DNA from: Roseibium aggregatum
Lineage (GTDB): Bacteria; Pseudomonadota; Alphaproteobacteria; Rhizobiales; Stappiaceae
Length of the DNA stretch: 64,000 nucleotides
NCBI RefSeq assembly: GCF_017309185.1
Contig: NZ_JAEKJZ010000006.1
Location: 1 to 64,000 of the forward strand
Reading direction: 5' to 3'
Shown: positions 53,714-62,837 of the stretch, piece by piece
How positions within the stretch are numbered: position 1 is the first letter of the stretch
How the letters are laid out: every line of letters starts with the position of its first letter
The notes under the pieces: model-generated
The model's input: the letters and a program-made list of their open reading frames with translations, nothing else
Database searches by the model: none
What the model was told of the DNA's origin: nothing
Translations under genes and position numbers: made by a program

Positions 53714-54922
53714 ATGGAACAGCAGGGCAAATTCGTTCAAAAGCGCAGACGGAGTTTATTGAGATCGGTGCTTGCCGGCGCCGGCACGCTGTTTCTTGCC
53801 GGTTGCATGGGCTCGACGCTCGGCTCGCTTCCCGGAGATCAGGTCCAGCCTGAAGCCCTGCCGCAGGTCAGCGGCGAGGTTATCGGCACCGGTGGCGTGC
53901 GTGTCGGTCTCCTGCTGCCGCTCACCGGCAACAGCGGCATCGGCACGGTCTTCAAGAATTCGGCCGCGCTCGCCCTGCAGAATTTTCCGAACGCGGATGT
54001 TCAGCTTCTGGTGAAGGACACGGGCGGCACGGCGGAAGGCGGCCGCGCGGCGGCACAGGCCGCGATTTCCGAAGGCGCGGAACTGATCCTCGGTCCGGTC
54101 TTCGCACCGGCGGTCAAGGGCGCGGCAACGGCGGCACGGGCCACGGGCGTTCCCGTCATCGCCTTTTCGACCGATACCTCGGTCGCCACCCGTGGCGTCT
54201 ATCTCTTGAGCTTCCTCCCGGAAACCAACGTCAAGCGTGTCATCGGCTATGCCAACAGCCAGCAGAAGAGCTCCTACGCCGCCCTGATCCCCGAAGGCCC
54301 CTACGGTTCCGTCGTGGAAACGGCGTTCCGCCAGGAAGTCGGCCGCGGCTCGGGCCGGATCGCGTCGATCCAGCGCTACAAGGCAAACGGCTCAGATACG
54401 TCCGACCTGGTCGCCAAAACGGCCGCGCTCAAATCGGTTCTGACGAGTGTCGACGCGCTGTTCGTTCCCGAAGGCGGCAACGTTCCGGCGGTCGTGGTGC
54501 AAACGCTGGTCAGCCAGAGCGCCAATCTCGGCAATGTCAAACTGCTCGGCTCCGGCCAATGGGACTCGCCCCAGGTCAAGAACAACCAGGTTCTTGCCGG
54601 ATCGTGGTTCCCGGGACCGGAAGACAAGGGCTTTCAGGCCTTCGCACAGCGCTACCGGACCACCTACGGCTCCACGCCTCCGCGCAACGCCAGTCTCGTC
54701 TATGACGGCGTAACGCTTGCCGCCGGCCTGATCCGGTCCGCCGGGCCGGAGCGCTTCAAACAGTCCGTCCTGACCAACCGGGACGGCTTCATCGGCATTG
54801 ACGGCCTGTTCCGTTTCCAATCCAATGGCCTCAACCAGCGGGGCATCGCGGTCTATCAGGTGACCGGCAAGGGCGCCCAGGTGATCTCACCTGCCCCCCG
54901 GGATTTCCGAACCGGGTTCTAG
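53714..54922 (+). CDS. LpoA/YraM-like penicillin-binding protein activator lipoprotein
   Basis: 402 residues. The N-terminus has a lipoprotein signal with lipobox LFLAGCMG. The rest is a periplasmic-binding-protein type I fold (VGLLLPLTGNSGIG, LILGPVFAPAVKG, VPVIAFSTD, AALIPEGPYG), as in YraM/LpoA. LpoA proteins activate PBP1A; alphaproteobacterial members lack experimental proof. The order rsmI-yraM-yraN is conserved in E. coli too. The start ATG 53714 lacks a strong Shine-Dalgarno sequence. Confidence 0.85.
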   Translation: MEQQGKFVQKRRRSLLRSVLAGAGTLFLAGCMGSTLGSLPGDQVQPEALPQVSGEVIGTGGVRVGLLLPLTGNSGIGTVFKNSAALALQNFPNADVQLLVKDTGGTAEGGRAAAQAAISEGAELILGPVFAPAVKGAATAARATGVPVIAFSTDTSVATRGVYLLSFLPETNVKRVIGYANSQQKSSYAALIPEGPYGSVVETAFRQEVGRGSGRIASIQRYKANGSDTSDLVAKTAALKSVLTSVDALFVPEGGNVPAVVVQTLVSQSANLGNVKLLGSGQWDSPQVKNNQVLAGSWFPGPEDKGFQAFAQRYRTTYGSTPPRNASLVYDGVTLAAGLIRSAGPERFKQSVLTNRDGFIGIDGLFRFQSNGLNQRGIAVYQVTGKGAQVISPAPRDFRTGF

Positions 54923-54955
54923 GACAGCCTGCCTGCTTTTGGAGTTTTGCGTGAC

Positions 54956-56185
54956 ATGTTGAGCGGCAAAGAGATCGTGCTGATCGTCTCCGGCGGGATC
55001 GCCGCCTACAAGTCGCTCGATCTGATCCGGCGGCTGAAGGAACGCGGCGCCCGGGTCATTCCGGTGATGACCGCCGGTGCGCGGGAATTCGTCACGCCGC
55101 TTGCCGTCGGCGCGCTGTCGGCGGAGAAGGTCTTCACCGATCTCTTCGACCGGGAGGCGGAACACGATGTCGGCCACATCCGTCTGGCCCGGGACCACGA
55201 CCTGATCCTGATTGCGCCCGCCACCGCGAACCTGATGGCGAAAATGTCCCATGGCATCGCCGACGATCTGGCCACCGCCGTTCTGCTGGCGACCGACAAG
55301 CCGGTTCTGGCCGCCCCCGCCATGAACCCGAAGATGTGGCTGAACCCGGCCACGCAGCGCAATCTCGAGGTGCTGAAGGACCGCGGCGTGCATTTTTGCG
55401 GGCCCGCGTCCGGCGAGATGGCCGAAAGAGGCGAGGCGGGCATCGGCCGGATGAGCGAGACCCTGGACATCGTCGCGGCCGCGGAATCGGTCCTGCGCGA
55501 CGAGGCCATCAAGGCCAGCGTATTGCCGCTTGCCGGCAGACATGTACTCATCACCGCGGGCCCGACCCACGAGCCCATCGATCCGGTCCGCTACATCGCC
55601 AACCGCTCCTCCGGCAAGCAGGGCTATGCCCTGGCGCGCGCCGCCTACGAGGCCGGGGCCCGGGTGACCCTGGTGTCCGGGCCGGTGGAATTGCCGGACC
55701 CTGCCAATATCGATGTGGTCCGCGTGGACTCCGCCGCCGATATGCTGATAGCCGTCGAGGCCAACCTTCCGGCGGATATCGCCATCATGGCCGCCGCCGT
55801 CGCCGACTGGCGCGTGGCCGCGCAGGGCGCTCAGAAAATCAAGAAGGACGGCAGCGGCAAACCACCGGCGCTGGAGCTGGCCGAGAACCCGGATATTCTG
55901 GCCACCGTCGGCCATCACGACAGCCTGCGTCCCGGCCTGCTGATCGGCTTCGCCGCCGAGACGCAGAACCTCATAGACAACGCCCGATCCAAGCTGGAGC
56001 GAAAAAACGCCGATTGGATCGTCGCCAACGATGTCAGCCCGGAGACCGGTATCATGGGCGGCGACGCCAACACCGTCCGGCTGGTGACCCGGGACGGCGT
56101 CGAGGACTGGCCTGAAATGGGCAAGACGGATGTGGCGCGCAGGATCATCGCGCGGGCGGCGGAAGCGTTGGCCAGGTCCTCATAG
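54956..56185 (+). CDS. coaBC: Bifunctional PPC synthetase/decarboxylase
   Basis: 409 residues. CoaC half: VSGGIAAYKSLDLIRRL, catalytic His in HDVGHIRLA, and PAMNPKMWLNPATQ with the substrate-binding Asn/Met. CoaB half: TAGPTHEPIDPVRYIANRSSG and AAAVADWRVA. It makes 4'-phosphopantetheine in CoA synthesis. ATG 54956 is preferred over TTG 54947, which is too close to the GGAG. It lies 33 bases after the LpoA-like gene. Confidence 0.95.
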   Translation: MLSGKEIVLIVSGGIAAYKSLDLIRRLKERGARVIPVMTAGAREFVTPLAVGALSAEKVFTDLFDREAEHDVGHIRLARDHDLILIAPATANLMAKMSHGIADDLATAVLLATDKPVLAAPAMNPKMWLNPATQRNLEVLKDRGVHFCGPASGEMAERGEAGIGRMSETLDIVAAAESVLRDEAIKASVLPLAGRHVLITAGPTHEPIDPVRYIANRSSGKQGYALARAAYEAGARVTLVSGPVELPDPANIDVVRVDSAADMLIAVEANLPADIAIMAAAVADWRVAAQGAQKIKKDGSGKPPALELAENPDILATVGHHDSLRPGLLIGFAAETQNLIDNARSKLERKNADWIVANDVSPETGIMGGDANTVRLVTRDGVEDWPEMGKTDVARRIIARAAEALARSS

Positions 56186-56201
56186 ACAGGCCAAGCCGTC
56201 C

Positions 56202-56990
56202 TCACGCCGCGAAGCGGAAATAGCTCATGCTGAGAGAGCCGTATTCATAGCTGCGGTGGAGAAGCTCGGGGTGCGCGTCCGGACCGCCGGCACCGAAGGC
56301 GAAGAACAGCGGCAGAAGGTGTTCCTCCGTCGGATGGTTGAGCCGGAAATCCGGAGCGTCGTTCAGATCCCTGAAGTAGTCGGACGTACCGGTCTGCAGG
56401 CCCCGGTCGACCCAATTGTCGAACCGGACAGCCCAGTCTTCCGGTGCCGTCCCCTGTGGCCTGATCGCGCGCAGATTGTGCGTCGTGCTGCCGGAGCCAA
56501 CGATGAGCACGCCTTTTTCCTTGAGCGGTGACAAGGCTTTTCCGAGCGCATACAGGGACGACGGCGTGCTGCCGTTCGGCAGGGACAGCGCGGTGACCGG
56601 AATGTCGGCACTCGGGAAGGCCAGGGACAAGGGCACCCAGGCGCCGTGATCGAGGCCCCATTCGCTGTCCAGCTCGACATCGTAGCCGTTTTCCTCAAGA
56701 AGCCGCGCGGTCTCGTCGACCCTTTTTTCTTCCGCCCTGGCCGGATAGGAGATCTCATAGAGCGGTTTCGGAAAACCGTAAAAATCATGATAGGTGCGCA
56801 GCGGACCGGGTGCGGAGAGCTTGAGCCCGTCCGTTTCCCAGTGCGCGGACAGGACCAGGATGGCCTCCGGCTTTGGCTGACCGGCGGCGAAGCTTTTCAG
56901 GAAGCGGCTGGCGGCGGTATCCTCGAGCGCAAGGGTCGGTGCGCCATGGGCCAAAAAGACAGGGGAAATGCTGGACCGAACTTCCGGCAT
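56202..56990 (-). CDS. DODA-type extradiol dioxygenase (YgiD family)
   Basis: 262 residues of the LigB/YgiD superfamily. Metal-ligand histidines are visible in FLAHGAPTLALED, LVLSAHWETDG, LDHGAWVPL and GSTTHNL. Related proteins cleave DOPA or other catechols. ATG 56990 has GGAG eight bases upstream; the longer frame adds 35 residues. No other aromatic-degradation gene is adjacent, so the substrate is unknown. Confidence 0.9.
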   Translation of the reverse strand: MPEVRSSISPVFLAHGAPTLALEDTAASRFLKSFAAGQPKPEAILVLSAHWETDGLKLSAPGPLRTYHDFYGFPKPLYEISYPARAEEKRVDETARLLEENGYDVELDSEWGLDHGAWVPLSLAFPSADIPVTALSLPNGSTPSSLYALGKALSPLKEKGVLIVGSGSTTHNLRAIRPQGTAPEDWAVRFDNWVDRGLQTGTSDYFRDLNDAPDFRLNHPTEEHLLPLFFAFGAGGPDAHPELLHRSYEYGSLSMSYFRFAA

Positions 56991-57110
56991 GGGGGTCACT
57001 CCATTGATCTTGAATGTGTGACCTTGAAGATAATCGCACGGCGCCGGATCATTAGCCCAATTCTTTAAGAAGGGCTGTTCGGTCTCGTCAAACAATCACC
57101 AAGTCGTGTT

Positions 57111-57144
57111 CCGCCCCCGGAGCCTGACAACTGTCCGGGGGCGG
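57111..57144 (-). terminator. GC-rich stem-loop after the ompA-like gene
   Basis: CCGCCCCCGG (57111-57120) pairs with CCGGGGGCGG (57135-57144) around a 14-base loop, 15 bases beyond the OmpA-like stop on the minus strand. No T-run follows. Confidence 0.45.
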
Positions 57145-57159
57145 CAGACGTCACCGATT

Positions 57160-57741
57160 TTACTTGTAACCCAGATTGATCAGCTGAACCCGGCGGTTCA
57201 CGGCCGCATCCGGATTGGCGGGATCGCGCAACTGCTCCTCGCCGAGACCGACCGCGAAGAGGTACTCGCCCGGCACCCGGAATGTGGTCACCAGCGCCTC
57301 GCGAACCGCCTGCGCCCGCTTGCGGGACAGCTCCAGATTATAGTCGCGGGCACCTTTCGCGTCCGTGTGGCCGACGATGAAGAACGTCTGTCCCTGCAGA
57401 TAGGGTGTGTGCAGCGCGTCCGCGATCAGTCCGACTGTCTCGTAGGATTCCGGCCGGATACGCGCGGAATCGAAATCGAAGGTGATTTCGACGTTGAACT
57501 GCCGGAGCGACGCCAGCTTGTCGGCAAGGGGCAGGCTTTGCGGCGCGTTGGCGCCGGGGTATTTCTCGATGTTTTCAATCGCCGCTTTCTGCAGTTCGTC
57601 GGCGGTCAGATCCACCTTCTGCTGCGCACCCTGCAGGGAATTGATGATCTCGTTACGGCTCAGTTTTGTCTGCGCGATACCGCCCGACACGGACAGGCCA
57701 AGAAAGACTGCCGCAACGCCGGCAAGAGCAAAATTTTTCAT
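57160..57741 (-). CDS. OmpA-family periplasmic/outer membrane protein
   Basis: 193 residues with a Sec signal (MKNFALAGVAAVFLGLSVSG, cleavage after GIA). The C-terminal OmpA domain contains ITFDFDSARIRPESY, the peptidoglycan-binding VGHTDAKGARDYNLELSRKRA and NRRVQLIN with its Arg. It lacks a beta-barrel, so it is a soluble or small peptidoglycan-associated protein. It lies 20 bases downstream of the Cys-rich secreted protein gene and is probably co-transcribed. Confidence 0.9.
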   Translation of the reverse strand: MKNFALAGVAAVFLGLSVSGGIAQTKLSRNEIINSLQGAQQKVDLTADELQKAAIENIEKYPGANAPQSLPLADKLASLRQFNVEITFDFDSARIRPESYETVGLIADALHTPYLQGQTFFIVGHTDAKGARDYNLELSRKRAQAVREALVTTFRVPGEYLFAVGLGEEQLRDPANPDAAVNRRVQLINLGYK

Positions 57742-57761
57742 GGGGTCTCTCCCGAAAGGCA

Positions 57762-58181
57762 TTAGCGGTAACCAGCCAGATCGATGGCCGTGTTGCATTT
57801 CTTGCTGACCGACGGCGCGGCCTTCAGCAGACAGCGCAAAATATGACCCGCGCCCGGCTGCACGCCCTTGCAATACTGCTGTGCGTCGCGATTGCACAAT
57901 TTCGGCGCTTCGGCCTGCGCCGCAAGGCGCTCCTGGATCAGCGAAATGACGACCACCCGGTCGGCATTGCATTTTTGCGAGACTTTTGCCTCGTTCTGCG
58001 CAAGACACTGGGTAATGCCGTTGTTGGCCAGCGTTGCGGATTTACAGTAACTTTCGATGTCCTTGCCGCAGCTAGCCGCCAGGATCTTGATGGCGTCGGC
58101 AAAACCGACCGTCTGCGCGCCGGCGGCCGGCGCCGCGGCAAGCAGCACGCCTGTCGTGAATGCAAAAATCAAATGTCTCAT
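57762..58181 (-). CDS. Secreted Cys-rich protein with two GLG1-like repeats
   Basis: About 139 residues. Signal: MRHLIFAFTTGVLLAAAPAA, cleavage after AGA. The mature part has two repeats, CGKDIESYC...ITQCLAQNEAKVSQKC and CNRDAQQYC...ILRCLLKAAPSVSKKC, each with four cysteines in the CxxDxxxxC-N-CL-KC pattern of the Cys-rich GLG1-type repeat. Its role is unknown. It precedes the OmpA-like gene by 20 bases. ATG 58181 starts the signal; ATG 58196 would add five residues. Confidence 0.75.
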   Translation of the reverse strand: MRHLIFAFTTGVLLAAAPAAGAQTVGFADAIKILAASCGKDIESYCKSATLANNGITQCLAQNEAKVSQKCNADRVVVISLIQERLAAQAEAPKLCNRDAQQYCKGVQPGAGHILRCLLKAAPSVSKKCNTAIDLAGYR

Positions 58182-58369
58182 GTCGCGATCTCCCAATTAT
58201 GTATCAGCGCGAAGGACGGAAGTCTTTCAGGAGAACGTAACGGCTTCAAGTCGCTCTTTCGATTTTATGAGTATTCCACGTTGCATCCATGGCAAGGCTT
58301 GGCCTTGACACCATCCGGCGAATATCGTCCTTCAGCGAAGTTTCCGACCCCAACCGCCGGTAGCCCATC

Positions 58370-58819
58370 ATGCAAGTCACCCTTGAATTCAAACGCCTCG
58401 ACCATGGCAGCGATCTGCCCCTGCCGGCCTACCAGTCCGAGCAGGCGGCGGGTCTCGATCTGCTGGCGGCGGTCGACGCCCCGGTCACCCTCAAACCGGG
58501 AGACCGCGCGCTGGTGCCGACCGGACTGGCCATGGCCCTGCCGTCCGGGTTCGAGGCACAGGTGCGTCCGCGTTCCGGACTTGCGGCGAAACACGGCGTC
58601 ACGGTCCTGAATACACCCGGCACGATCGACGCGGACTACCGGGGCGAGGTAAAGGTCATCCTGATCAATCTGGGGGACGCCGATTTCACCGTGAACCGGG
58701 GAGAGCGGATCGCGCAAATGGTGATCGCTCCCGTTGTTCAGGCGGATATCCAGGAAGTCGAAGCCCTTTCGGACACCACGCGCGGCGCAGGCGGTTTCGG
58801 CTCGACCGGCCGGAGCTGA
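58370..58819 (+). CDS. dut: dUTP pyrophosphatase
   Basis: 149 residues of the trimeric dUTPase. All five motifs are visible: [34 protein letters not shown] with the catalytic Asp, [11 protein letters not shown], and [10 protein letters not shown] at the C-terminus. It hydrolyses dUTP to dUMP, keeping uracil out of DNA. In alphaproteobacteria dut is often next to coaBC; here they are 2.2 kb apart with the OmpA-like operon between. Confidence 0.95.
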   Translation: MQVTLEFKRLDHGSDLPLPAYQSEQAAGLDLLAAVDAPVTLKPGDRALVPTGLAMALPSGFEAQVRPRSGLAAKHGVTVLNTPGTIDADYRGEVKVILINLGDADFTVNRGERIAQMVIAPVVQADIQEVEALSDTTRGAGGFGSTGRS

Positions 58820-58827
58820 CCCGGAGC

Positions 58828-58883
58828 GGCAGTTTCGAACCACCGGGACCGTTTTTGGGAGAACCGTTTTTCCCGGTACTGCC
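58828..58883. promoter_or_regulatory. Long hairpin between dut and cysK
   Basis: GGCAGT (58828-58833) pairs with ACTGCC (58878-58883) and ACCGGGA (58842-58848) with TCCCGGT (58871-58877), giving 13 pairs with an eight-base bulge on one side. The loop has the direct repeat ACCGTTTTT twice. It ends nine bases after the dut stop at its left side and lies 107 bases before cysK. It may end dut transcription or act as a cysK leader structure. Confidence 0.4.
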
Positions 58884-58989
58884 GGATAGGCATATAGAAG
58901 ACCTTACCACGGCGAGAGACCCGTATTATTCTGCAATCCGAAAAATTTACAGGCCGGCGGCGGAAATGCCGGTTCCTTGGGAGAGAGTC

Positions 58990-59949
58990 ATGACCATGAG
59001 AACGAGCGGACGCGGGAAGATCTACAATTCCGTTACCGAAACCATCGGCGATACGCCGATCGTACGGCTGGATCGCCTTGCCAAGGCCCACGATGCAAAG
59101 GCGAACCTGCTTGCCAAGCTCGAGTTTTTCAATCCGCTGTCCAGCGTCAAGGACCGGATCGGCGTCGCCATGATCGAGACGATGGAAGCGGAAGAGAAGA
59201 TCGCGCCCGGCAAGACGACACTCGTGGAACCGACCTCGGGAAACACCGGTATCGCGCTCGCCTTCGTGGCGGCGGCGAAGGGCTACCGGCTCATCCTGGT
59301 GATGCCGGAAACCATGTCCGTCGAACGCCGCAAGATGTTCAAGATCCTGGGTGCGGAACTCGAGCTGACCGAGGGCCCGAAAGGCATGAAGGGCGCCATT
59401 GCCCGCGCCGAGGAACTTGTCGCCGAGATCGACGGCGCGGTCATGCCGCAGCAGTTTGAAAATCCGGCCAATCCGGAGATCCACCGCAACACGACCGCAG
59501 AGGAGATCTGGAACGATACGGACGGCAAGGTGGATGTGTTCGTTTCCGGTATCGGCACCGGTGGCACCATCACCGGGGTGTCTCAAGTGCTGAAGGCCCG
59601 CAAACCCGGTTTGCATGTGGTGGCTGTCGAGCCGGAGGACAGCCCCATCCTGTCCGGCGGCAATCCTGGTCCGCACAAGATCCAGGGTATCGGCGCGGGG
59701 TTCGTGCCCGCCGTCCTGGATACGTCGGTCTATGACGAGGTCCTGGCCATTGCAAACGAAGAGGCCTTTGCCATGGCCCGGGAGGTCGCAAGACTGGAAG
59801 GCATTCCCGTCGGCATCTCTTCGGGCGCCGCACTCACCGCCGCCATCCGCGTCGCCCGGCGCGACGAGATGGCCGGCAAGAACATCGTCATCATCATTCC
59901 GTCCTTCGCCGAACGCTATCTGACGACGGGTCTTTTCGACGGGTTGTGA
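58990..59949 (+). CDS. cysK: Cysteine synthase A
   Basis: 319 residues. The PLP lysine is in [10 protein letters not shown], and [12 protein letters not shown] binds the substrate carboxylate. The glycine loop [10 protein letters not shown] binds PLP phosphate. It makes cysteine from O-acetylserine and sulfide. ATG 58990 has GGGAGAG upstream; the 364-codon frame upstream includes non-homologous residues. The 3' neighbours are a palindromic repeat and agmatinase. Confidence 0.94.
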   Translation: MTMRTSGRGKIYNSVTETIGDTPIVRLDRLAKAHDAKANLLAKLEFFNPLSSVKDRIGVAMIETMEAEEKIAPGKTTLVEPTSGNTGIALAFVAAAKGYRLILVMPETMSVERRKMFKILGAELELTEGPKGMKGAIARAEELVAEIDGAVMPQQFENPANPEIHRNTTAEEIWNDTDGKVDVFVSGIGTGGTITGVSQVLKARKPGLHVVAVEPEDSPILSGGNPGPHKIQGIGAGFVPAVLDTSVYDEVLAIANEEAFAMAREVARLEGIPVGISSGAALTAAIRVARRDEMAGKNIVIIIPSFAERYLTTGLFDGL

Positions 59950-60014
59950 TCAACCTGCCTCACCCAGGACAGGGCGGGCTGGTCGATGTCGTTTGAACGA
60001 TAACTGAACTTCAG

Positions 60015-60090
60015 TTGTCGTCCCTGCGAAGGCAGGGATCCAGTAAACGCAAACGCTGGAAGCTTCAAAAAAGAACGACCGGGACGACAA
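60015..60090. repeat. Interspersed palindromic repeat, copy 4
   Basis: TTGTCGTCCC and GGGACGACAA are perfect inverted ends. The left arm contains GGGATCCAGTAAACG, exactly as in the copy at 35227. It lies between the convergent cysK and speB genes. It is the shortest copy seen, 76 bases. Confidence 0.65.
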
Positions 60091-60115
60091 AACAGGGTAC
60101 GGGCGTTCTAGAAGC

Positions 60116-61069
60116 CTACCGGTAATGCAGCACCCGGCCAATCGTGTTCATCAGGATCTGGGCCGCGAGGGTGGAGGTCGAGCCCGTCGGATCGTAGTCG
60201 GGCGCGACCTCGACAAGGTCGATTCCAACGATGTGACCGCGTTGCGCGAGCCCGTCGATCAGTTCCAGAACCTCATAATAGAGAAAACCGCCGTGGCTCG
60301 GGGTTCCCGTGCCCGGCGCGATGGAAGGGTCGAAGGCGTCGATATCGATGGTGAGGTAATACCGCTTGCCCTCGGGGATCCGTGCCAGCATGCCATCGAT
60401 GCCGAGCTTGCGGACGTGCCGCACGGACTGGATGTCGGAGCCCATGCGCCTTGCATCCTCGTAACCGTCCCGCGCGGTTGAAGACACATTGCGGATGCCG
60501 ATCTGCGTGAGGCCCGTGACATAGGATTTCTCCGCCGCCCGGCGCATGGGGTTGCCATGGCCGTAGCGTACGCCGTGACGTTCGTCGACGAAGTCCAGAT
60601 GCGCGTCGATCTGCACCACGTGGATCGGCTCCTCGCCGTCGAAGGCGTTGATGCAGGGAATGTTGATGGAGTGATCGCCGCCGAGCACGACGGGAATGGC
60701 GCCGGCCGCCAGAATTTTGCGCACGCCGTGCTCGATGCGCCTGTGGCTTTCGAGCGTATCGGTATGCACGATATCCGCATCCCCGATATCGACGATACGC
60801 GTGGTCCCCGCCGGCAGATAGGTGATGTCGTCCTCGAAATCGTAGGCGCCGGCATGGCCGAAGGAAAACAGGGTCGAGGCGTCCCGGATGGCGCGGGGGC
60901 CCATGCGGGCGCCCGAGCGCCACTGGGTTCCGAAATCGAAGGGTGCGCCCATGACCGCGACATCCGCGTCAATCGCGTCCCAGTCCGGCTGATAGGGATA
61001 TTTCCCGAAAGTGCAGATCCCGACAAAGGGCAGGTTCAGCCGCCCGCCCTCATACCCGTGCGATGCCAT
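60116..61069 (-). CDS. speB: Agmatinase/ureohydrolase
   Basis: 317 residues of the arginase family. Metal-binding motifs: GGDHSINIP, DAHLDF and DIDAFDPS, plus the C-terminal VDLVEVAPDYD. AGGAGG is six bases before the ATG. It hydrolyses agmatine or a related guanidino compound to putrescine plus urea; substrate assignment within the family is by similarity, and a guanidinobutyrase or proclavaminate-type activity cannot be excluded. Confidence 0.88.
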   Translation of the reverse strand: MASHGYEGGRLNLPFVGICTFGKYPYQPDWDAIDADVAVMGAPFDFGTQWRSGARMGPRAIRDASTLFSFGHAGAYDFEDDITYLPAGTTRIVDIGDADIVHTDTLESHRRIEHGVRKILAAGAIPVVLGGDHSINIPCINAFDGEEPIHVVQIDAHLDFVDERHGVRYGHGNPMRRAAEKSYVTGLTQIGIRNVSSTARDGYEDARRMGSDIQSVRHVRKLGIDGMLARIPEGKRYYLTIDIDAFDPSIAPGTGTPSHGGFLYYEVLELIDGLAQRGHIVGIDLVEVAPDYDPTGSTSTLAAQILMNTIGRVLHYR

Positions 61070-61163
61070 CCAGTGCCTCCTGATTCAAGCTGGCGGCACT
61101 AGATCACCGATTGGGTCGAAACAAAAGAAGGTCTTGTTTTAAATTTGAGAATCCGGGCCCTGT

Positions 61164-61481
61164 CTAGCGGATGATCACCGCCGTTCCCGTGGCGCTGACC
61201 ATCAGCATGGAGCCGTTCTGGCCGACGGTTTCATAGTCGAGATCGACGCCGATCACCGCGTTGGCCCCCATCGCCTGCGCACGCTGGCACATTTCGTCGA
61301 CCGCGATCGTGCGCGCCTTTTCCAATTCCTCCTCGTAGGCCCCGGAGCGGCCGCCGACGATATCGCGAATGCCGGCGAAAATGTCCTTGAACAGGTTCGC
61401 GCCCAGGATCGCCTCTCCGGTGACGAGCCCCTTGTAGTCCAGATCCTTGCCTTGAATTGTATTCGTGGTGGTCACCAGCAT
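61164..61481 (-). CDS. YbjQ/DUF74 heavy-metal-binding-domain protein
   Basis: 105 residues. Family features include [18 protein letters not shown] at the start, [20 protein letters not shown] and [16 protein letters not shown]. Similar proteins form pentamers and carry a predicted metal-binding site. Function is not established. Confidence 0.92.
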   Translation of the reverse strand: MLVTTTNTIQGKDLDYKGLVTGEAILGANLFKDIFAGIRDIVGGRSGAYEEELEKARTIAVDEMCQRAQAMGANAVIGVDLDYETVGQNGSMLMVSATGTAVIIR

Positions 61482-61571
61482 ATGTCGTCTCCATCGTTTT
61501 ATCGCGTTGCGGAAGGGAACACGGGAAGCTGAAGAAAGCCTTGCCGGTCCTGCAGGGCGGGGAAGAAAATA

Positions 61572-62693
61572 TCACGAAATGCAGAAGCGATAGCTGGCCT
61601 CAAGAATACGGCGATCCATGTCCGACAGCTCCAGTTCACCGCGTATCTCGCCGCCGTCGGCCATTGCGAGAAACAGGCTGAACCGGAACTTGAGGGACTT
61701 GCCCAGAAGCTCCACCGCCTCCCGGGAGAGCAGGATCTCGTAGGCCTGATTGCCGGCCCGGCGGATGCGCTTGTCCCCTACAGAAGCCTTGATGGTCCCG
61801 CTTTCCGTTGCGAAAAAGAGCATCGTATCGGGCACATAGCTGTCGGGAACGACGTTATCGGCCGTAATCAGCAGGTAGGGCATGCTGTCCCGGCAGTAGG
61901 CGGTCAGCTGTTTCGCCACATCGTAGAGCCGTGTTTCGCCCTTGCGCTTGGCGGCGGCCACGAGACCGTCCTTGTAGGGCTCCAGGAAGAATTCGCCGAA
62001 ACCGCGCGGCGTGACCAGGGAAAAGGCGAGAAGCTGCTCCCGATCCGGGTAGAACATGTCGTCCGACCGTGCCTCGCTGCCGAGCACAAAAATACGGGCA
62101 TCGATATCCATCTCCAGAAGATACCTGACGATGACGCTGGACAACTCCTGTGCCTGCATGAGGGCGGTTTCCAGTTTCGCCGCCGAAACCTCCCCGGCCC
62201 TGGGCGCGCTCAGATAGAATTGGTGAAATCCGAGCCTGTTGCCTTCCGGCACCTGGCGCACCGTGCCTCCCAGAAAGACGTAGGCACAGGCGCTGGCGCA
62301 GACGCCACCCGTACTGACCTCACCGAAGTTTCCGTCGAGCTTCCAGACGCCCACCCGGGTTTCCAGACCTCTTGCGCGGATCAGCTCTCCCAGTTTCAGG
62401 CCGGCCAGCAGGCTGCCGCCCGGACTGTGCAGGAGCACCTTGTTGCCGTCGGAATGGTCTTCGTCCAGGTATTTTTGAAACGCTTGCGGTGTGTCCTTCG
62501 ATATCGTCCCGACTGCGCGAATGTAGCAAGACGCCGCGGAATTGCCGGCGCAGACATTTTCGAAGGTCATTTCGCTGTCGAACGGGTCCTGGGCCGAGGC
62601 TTCCGGCGCGAAACCTCCGAAAACCAGTCCGGCGAGAAACCAGGCAACAATCCGAACCCGCGCACCAAGCGGCGTTCCGCTTCTGTCAAACAT
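61572..62693 (-). CDS. Periplasmic ClpP-fold protein (COG3904-like)
   Basis: About 373 residues with a Sec signal (VRIVAWFLAGLVFGGFA, cleavage after ASA). The mature N-terminal half is ClpP/crotonase-like: VLLHSPGGSLLAGLKLGELI, a candidate nucleophilic Ser in GGVCASACAYVFLGG and a His in RLGFHQFY. The C-terminal half has no domain that I recognise. Activity is inferred. ATG 62693 gives a normal signal length; the longer frame adds 16 residues. The gene ends 90 bases before the YbjQ start on the same strand. Confidence 0.7.
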   Translation of the reverse strand: MFDRSGTPLGARVRIVAWFLAGLVFGGFAPEASAQDPFDSEMTFENVCAGNSAASCYIRAVGTISKDTPQAFQKYLDEDHSDGNKVLLHSPGGSLLAGLKLGELIRARGLETRVGVWKLDGNFGEVSTGGVCASACAYVFLGGTVRQVPEGNRLGFHQFYLSAPRAGEVSAAKLETALMQAQELSSVIVRYLLEMDIDARIFVLGSEARSDDMFYPDREQLLAFSLVTPRGFGEFFLEPYKDGLVAAAKRKGETRLYDVAKQLTAYCRDSMPYLLITADNVVPDSYVPDTMLFFATESGTIKASVGDKRIRRAGNQAYEILLSREAVELLGKSLKFRFSLFLAMADGGEIRGELELSDMDRRILEASYRFCIS

Positions 62694-62837
62694 GCCAGCT
62701 CCTGAAAAGTCATATTGAAAATGTAATCCGTCAGCTCCCAAGACGTGGAGCCTCGAAATGAAAAAAGCAAGACGTCGAGGAGACCGGAGACCGGAAAACG
62801 GCAGGCCTTCAATTGCGGCGAAGTTTGCTCGGACAGG

